The notes beneath the pieces were generated by a model. That model was not told the DNA's origin. It was given only the letters and a program-made list of their open reading frames with translations, and searched no databases. The translations under genes and the position numbers were made by a program. Positions 59,297 to 64,000 of a DNA stretch of 64,000 nt are shown here, in pieces. Each line of letters begins with the position of its first letter. The stretch's first letter is position 1. The DNA is from Hemileia vastatrix (lineage: Eukaryota > Basidiomycota > Pucciniomycetes > Pucciniales > Zaghouaniaceae), in contig JASXTE010000008.1 in the NCBI GenBank assembly GCA_030280995.1, forward strand, positions 22,557,693 through 22,621,692. The letters are read 5' to 3'.

Positions 59297-60474
59297 TGTC
59301 AGCCTAGATATCCCTAGGACTGATTATTTCTTATACTTAAAATAAGATAACCTTAAGTAAATTAAGCGTATATCTTAAAAATAAGGTTAAAATAATAATA
59401 TATATGATTATATTACATATATATATAATTATTACTCTATTATATAAGTTATAGTAGTTTAAATAGCTTATCCATAGCCTAATAATACTTATTTACGTGT
59501 TAATGGAGACATAATATACTTATCTTAAGTGATATGAAGTAATTATTGACATACATAAGCTTATATGTATACATAAATCTCATATTCAGTGAAATATGCA
59601 GTATATTATGTATATTTAGGTATATTAGTGGGTTTTAGCCCCTTAATAGCCTATAACCTTTGTTTTTCTGCTTATTTTAGGTCATATGGACGTATCCAGT
59701 GTACTCACAACTCCTACAGAAGCATAAACATTTATTTCAGGCGCATACACTCAGTCTGGACAACTTAATCTGCTTCCTTGGATGGATATTCACGGATTTA
59801 TGGGTTGGGAGGTCATTTCTGGGTTAATATGGATGCTTGGGGATGTTATTGGGGGATTGGAAATTTCAATTGTTTCCTTTATATGCTTTGGGTTTCATTA
59901 AATCTCTTTTTGATTGCTTATTTTACCTGTTTCTTTATGGTATCCGCTTTTATCTGGATTTTCTATTTATGGTATAGATTTGTGTTGTCATTAATTGTGA
60001 TGGAGGGTCCTTACTGGAGGTCTGGGTGTTGAATCTGCTTGAAGTGGACGCCATAGGGAGGTGATGGGCCCTCACAGTGCTGTAATTGCTGGGGGTAGCA
60101 GTGACATCATCTGGATTGAAGGTCTGTGCACTCCAGGGGATTTGGGTATAAGTAAGGAGGAGTTTTGACAGTTATTTATCATCAATTACTTACTAAATTT
60201 AAATCCAAAACTTCAATACAATTATTAACATTTAGAAATATATTATAAAGCCTTTTATAAGTTGATATTATCATTATATAAGCTATAACTATATTCTATT
60301 TATCTATTTTCCACCACTAGCACGCATTTAAATCCAAGTATTGTGAGTTTTATTTGAGTATAACTATTTTATTAGTCTTCCCCTGAGGTTTAATCACTAA
60401 ATTATTTATCAATAAGTAGTAGGACCATAAATAAATACTATTATATCATACTTAAGTACTAGACTATACTGACA
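59297..60474 (+). repeat. 3' LTR of element D (1178 bp)
   Basis: A GGTGAGGGAG polypurine tract ends at 59296. The LTR starts TGTCAGCCTAGATATCC and ends CTATACTGACA, colinear with 4099-2923. It carries the same hydrophobic frame as that LTR (59778-60032, ending MEGPYWRSGC). Elements A and D therefore belong to one family. Confidence 0.88.
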
Positions 60475-60524
60475 ATATTATTTTAAGCATAAGAAATACT
60501 GATTCTTGTGGATACCTAGGGTGA
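60475..60524 (-). repeat. Truncated LTR start of element E
   Basis: On the minus strand it is TGTCACCCTAGGTATCC followed by ATTTCTTATGCTTAAAATAA, the first 50 bp of an A/D-type LTR. It is cut by the end of the element D LTR and lies next to a polypurine tract on the element E side. Confidence 0.75.
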
Positions 60525-62860
60525 CACTCCCTCACACAAAAAACAATAAAAAATTTTAAGACATTTTATTTAATAAGTGAGGAGTGAATAGAAAGATGAT
60601 TTTTTAAAATTTCTATAATACAAATACTGAATTTTTAACAGTATAATTTGGTTTAAGATTTTTTTGAGAGATTTTGAACATCAGAGATTTCATTTTCTGG
60701 ATCCACTGGTCACATTAAATTTATTTATTTTTAAACCTTAATAGATACTTAACTCCCTTTTCTTTTGTAAGGTGTCTCTTTTAAAGTATCTTTTTAATTT
60801 TGGCTTTTTCAACTATTTCTTTAGGTTGCTGTTTATGCCTTCCTGATCTTCTTTGAAATAGAGAAGTTTCATTAAAATGGTATATTTTTATAAGAGAAAT
60901 AGGAAATACTGGATGTTTTCTATCCTATGGTGCATATAAAATAACTTCAACAGCATTAACCAACCATATTTTTTACTACAAATGGGCCAAAAAATAGATC
61001 TTTCACTTTAAAATTACCATTTAAATTGAAATTTAGTGTAGAAATAAGGATTTCATCACCCTCTTTTATCATTTGCTCTTTATGGGATTTATCCCATCTT
61101 TTTTTCTCATACTCGAATGCCTTATTTATATAATTTTGAGCATGCTTTCAGCATAATTGTTGCATTTGAAGAAATGATTTTGTACCTGGATGGATATTCA
61201 ATCTAGGTAATTTATTAAGATTTTTAGCAAGGGTATTAGGTACATAACACAACCATAACTCAAATGGCTTTTTTCAATTAACTGAATGTACTGTACTATT
61301 GTATGAAAACTCTCACCACACAATATGGGGGGCGGACTTGCTAGTGAGTCCGCAACCTTGGACCCAAACTCACAACAGATTGAACACACATTGAGCTATT
61401 GATAAAGGAACCATACAATCAGGAATGAACACCACTCAGCAGAACAGTTTTAGGTGGGTGTTCAAGTAGAGTTCAGTTTGGGTTCAGTATGAGTTCAGTC
61501 TGAGTTCCATCTGAGTTCCATCTCAGTTCAGGTTGAGGACTTGCTAGCAAGTCCACCCCCTATATTGCGTAGTGTCTAAACCTGGGATAAGGGTTGCCCA
61601 ATCATGAGTGAATTTGTCATTGCCTTTAAAGTCAATACCAAAAGCACAATATATTCTTATAATATCTTCAAGGGTTTGTATCATTCTTTCTGCTAGCCCA
61701 TCTTTTGTGGATGGTGTGCTGTAGAATGTTTTAATTGACACCCTGAAACATCCATAAGTGATGTATAGAACTCATAAGTGAATTTTGGATCTTTTTCTGA
61801 AACCATTTCTTTGAGAAGTCCTGCTATATTTAACATTTGTGTCCACCATAAAAATTCCAAGTCTTTGAAGAAACCTCTTTGTTGGTATGAATGAAGTTAC
61901 ACATTTTTGTAAATATAGCTACAATTACCCCTCAGGAGTTATAAATCTTACTCCATGCTATTGGAAAACCTGTTACAAAGTTTACGTTAACTATTTCCCA
62001 TGGAGCTTTTGGCTGCTCAATTTTCTGTAACAAATCAGCTCTTTAGCCTGTCAATATTTTAGATTTTTGACAAGAATCACATGTCTCAACATATTTTTGA
62101 AAATCATCAGACATGTTAATCCACCAAGCTGTATTTTTTATTCTTTTTAATGCTTTATGGAAGTGAAAATGACCTGCTTTTATATCATCATGACATATAC
62201 TATCACATTACTTAATTTTTTACTGTAATTTATAAAACCATCCTCAATGAAAATTTCTTCCTTTTCTAATGCTTCCCTATATTTTTGTGGTAATGTTTTT
62301 ATTAAAAAACTAATTTAAGAATTAGATGGAACATTTAATATTGTATTAAGCTTATTCAAGTCAGGATCTGAAGCATAATTATCAAGAATTGATTGCATAA
62401 ATTCATTCTCAAGATCTACAATATAAATGCAATAAATTTTAATAATCTCTGTTTTAGGAACATAAGCAGGATTGTCATCATTATTAGGTAGAGGTAATGC
62501 ACATAAGAGAACTCCATTAGAGTGTAAATTTTCTACTCTATGTGTAATAGTCATCCGTCCTATATACTCTTGAACAGCCAATTGCCATCTAAAAATATGC
62601 CTATTAGGGGTTTTCATGTTTAAGAGTGACTTAACTACACTAAAGTCAGTTATTAACTCAAATTTTTGGTCTTCAAGGTAAAAATTTAGCTTCTCAAGAG
62701 CTCATACTACTTCCAAGAATTCAAGTTGAGTAGCACTATATTTTATTTCACTACTTCTTAGAGTATGTGAAATATAGCAAATTAATACTTCTGAAATTTT
62801 TCTTTTAATAAGTTTTTTTTGATGCAAAGCAGCACTTAAACCAATAAAACTTGCATCAGT
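60525..62860 (-). pseudogene. Element E: decayed Gypsy pol on the minus strand
   Basis: Reading leftwards it starts in RNase H (DASFIGLSAALHQ at the right edge), then WQLAVQEYIGRMTITH and IIKIYCIYIVDLENEF. The integrase parts are DGLAERMIQTLEDIIR and FTHDWATLIPG; after the MITE come EFSYNSTVHS and KAFEYEKKRWDKSHKEQM. The chromodomain end decays into stops. Identity with element D is clear throughout. It is truncated on the right by a CACTA-like terminus at 62861, on the left by element D's LTR, and interrupted by the MITE at 61314-61574. Confidence 0.85.
61314..61574. mobile_element. CACTA-type MITE (261 bp) inside element E integrase
   Basis: The ends are CACCACACAATATGGGGGGC and, on the other strand, CACTACGCAATATAGGGGGT, with inverted identity extending about 38 bp through GGACTTGCTAG. 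TCT flanks both sides (61311-61313 and 61575-61577). CAC-TA-type ends and 3-bp duplications are the hallmark of CACTA (CMC/EnSpm) elements. Inside, words like GAGTTCAGTCT recur about every 10-11 bp near the right end (61480-61545), as subterminal repeats do in CACTA elements. The integrase reading resumes on both sides, confirming insertion. Confidence 0.85.
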
Positions 62861-63501
62861 CACCATGGGAAATCAGGGGGTGAGCTGCTAAAAGTTCCCT
62901 CTCTTTGAAAATTTCAGGAAGAGGTTGGGAAAAAATTGGGGAAATGTTGTGAAAGTGTTAAGAAAAGTTTTTTAAATTAGATGAAAAAATTTTGAAAAAA
63001 AAGTTGGCCCTAAATTGAGCCTCAATATATCCCTTCTTGAGCAGAGCTTCACATTCAAGTTGAGCATCAGTTGGACAAAACTTGAGCAATGGTTGAGCCA
63101 CAACACTTAACATACCATAATATTTAACCTTATATGTAGATCCATTTAATGTTGGGAGGTCAGTTTTGATATTAGTAGAAATATCTTAAATGACACATAG
63201 TATACTAGGTCTGGAATATTATTTCAATTATCATTTTTATTTCCACAAATATTTAAAAAAGTATACTATTTAAGTCCTCTTTAATATTTTATTAATAAAA
63301 ATATAACTCTGTAAAAATATTTGCACATAATTTTTAATTTTCTAGTAAAAAGTTGATATTGAGCCCTTATTAATAGAAATTTATTATTGTTCCTTGGAAT
63401 AGAAAAAATAAGACAATGTTCATCAAATTTAATGTAGGAGAAATTATATATATATATATTTCATAAGGGGAAAATAAAGTAATGAATTTTTTTTTTCCAT
63501 T
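62861..63501. mobile_element. CACTA-like element, left end and subterminal region
   Basis: CACCATGGGAAATCAGGGGG begins exactly where element E's RNase H breaks off. Its layout matches the reverse of 21290-21348 (CACCACGGGAAATCTAGGGG, followed in both by CCCTCTCTT-like words). Within 63010-63110 TTGAGC-type words recur (TTGAGCAGAGCTT, GTTGAGCATCAG, CTTGAGCAATGGTTGAGC), as subterminal repeats would. The right end is not recognised. The rest is AT-rich with no ORF. Confidence 0.5.
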
Positions 63502-64000
63502 GATGCTGTGGTCTTCCAACATTGGCAGAGGCCTTTGTTGGGTTGTTTGGCGCTGTTTTGGTATGTCTTAATTGACATTGGTTGAATAACTGGGTGTCAT
63601 TCTAGTTTTATTCAGTGAATATTGGGACCATAGATATGTAGATACTACCATTGGATAGCCTTGGTTTTTCTCTATATTTTATGTCTTGCTGACATTTTTC
63701 ATATTCTAAGTTTTAAGGGGTCATTTGCTCATTTTTCATTTCTAAAAGATAGCTGTTTAATTTTGTTTTTCGTGTTTTACAGGATAACCTTAAGTCTTAT
63801 GGTTAAGTGCTTAGTACCATTAAGTAGAGATAATTTGTCTCTATATTATTTGTCTCAATGTTGTCATAGCTTAATTTTATGTTTTAAGGGTTTTAGTAGT
63901 CATGGTGCATTACTCAAAGTATTTTGGGCTTTATTGGAGGTTTTTGGTGGTTTTCTGACTTCAGGGAGGTCTGGCCACTTCTAGGCAGGCCACCCACCTT
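63502..64000 (-). repeat. Fragment of an element B family copy (protease-RT spacer)
   Basis: It starts TGTGGTCTTCCAACATTGGC and follows 6628-7110 closely, then runs off the window. The short peptide start MSIKT...CQCWKTT is kept on the minus strand. A + strand frame here (63661-63984) is the echo of a similar frame at 6741-7028 and is not called. Confidence 0.75.

Overview
This is a very AT-rich eukaryotic window dominated by transposable elements. There is no bacterial gene organisation, and I saw no rRNA or tRNA gene, though I made no systematic tRNA scan. Short GT-AG introns, chromodomain Ty3/Gypsy elements and the style of the proteins (Gypsy polyproteins, SANT-type Harbinger partners, KDZ- and TET/JBP-like relics) suggest a large, repeat-rich basidiomycete genome. 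A rust fungus (Pucciniales, Austropuccinia-like) is my best guess. That assignment is inference, not a database result.

Layout. 1-10200: two nested minus-strand Gypsy elements. Element A (LTR 2923-4099, open gag-protease frame from 2412 off the left edge) sits in the integrase of older element B (4100-10200, LTR 9467-10200). 10201-20790: a repeat zone with a TATGCATA-rich low-complexity tract, then an array of about 606-bp units, each carrying a near-perfect 44-46 bp palindrome, with a solo B-type LTR (19911-20713) inserted near its right end. 20790-24670: AT-rich DNA with two terminus-like motifs of a CACTA-like family. 24671-29323: a decayed minus-strand Gypsy (element G) with a tentative LTR.

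29752-35845: a decayed PIF/Harbinger element with TTA on both sides and matching termini. It holds a transposase relic (+) and a convergent SANT/Myb-like partner relic (-), and was later split by a small MITE, a foldback element of about 2.2 kb and a 10-bp minisatellite. 35911-38113: an element with inverted repeats of about 360 bp and a fragment with a KDZ-like cysteine motif. 38229-38790: a second inverted-repeat element. 38957-41386: the only long intact non-transposon ORF, an 809-codon protein with an N-terminal membrane anchor that I do not recognise.

42525-50941: a full-length, LTR-bounded but inactivated chromovirus-type Gypsy (element C, minus). 53078-55055: a probable second Harbinger-like element with a broken SANT gene. 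55520-56628: a relic resembling fungal TET/JBP 2OG-Fe(II) oxygenases. 56822-57240: a C-rich minisatellite. 57243-62860: two truncated Gypsy elements tail to tail (D on +, E on -), with a 261-bp CACTA-type MITE inside E. 62861-64000: a CACTA-like terminus and a fragment of a B-family element.

Most coding sequence is dead. The exceptions are A's gag-PR frame, parts of C, D and B pol, and the 809-codon ORF. The strongest leads are a +1 reading frame overprinted on the gag N-terminus in two diverged elements (A and C), the palindrome-bearing satellite, the reconstructed Harbinger element, and the TET/JBP and KDZ relics close to one another.
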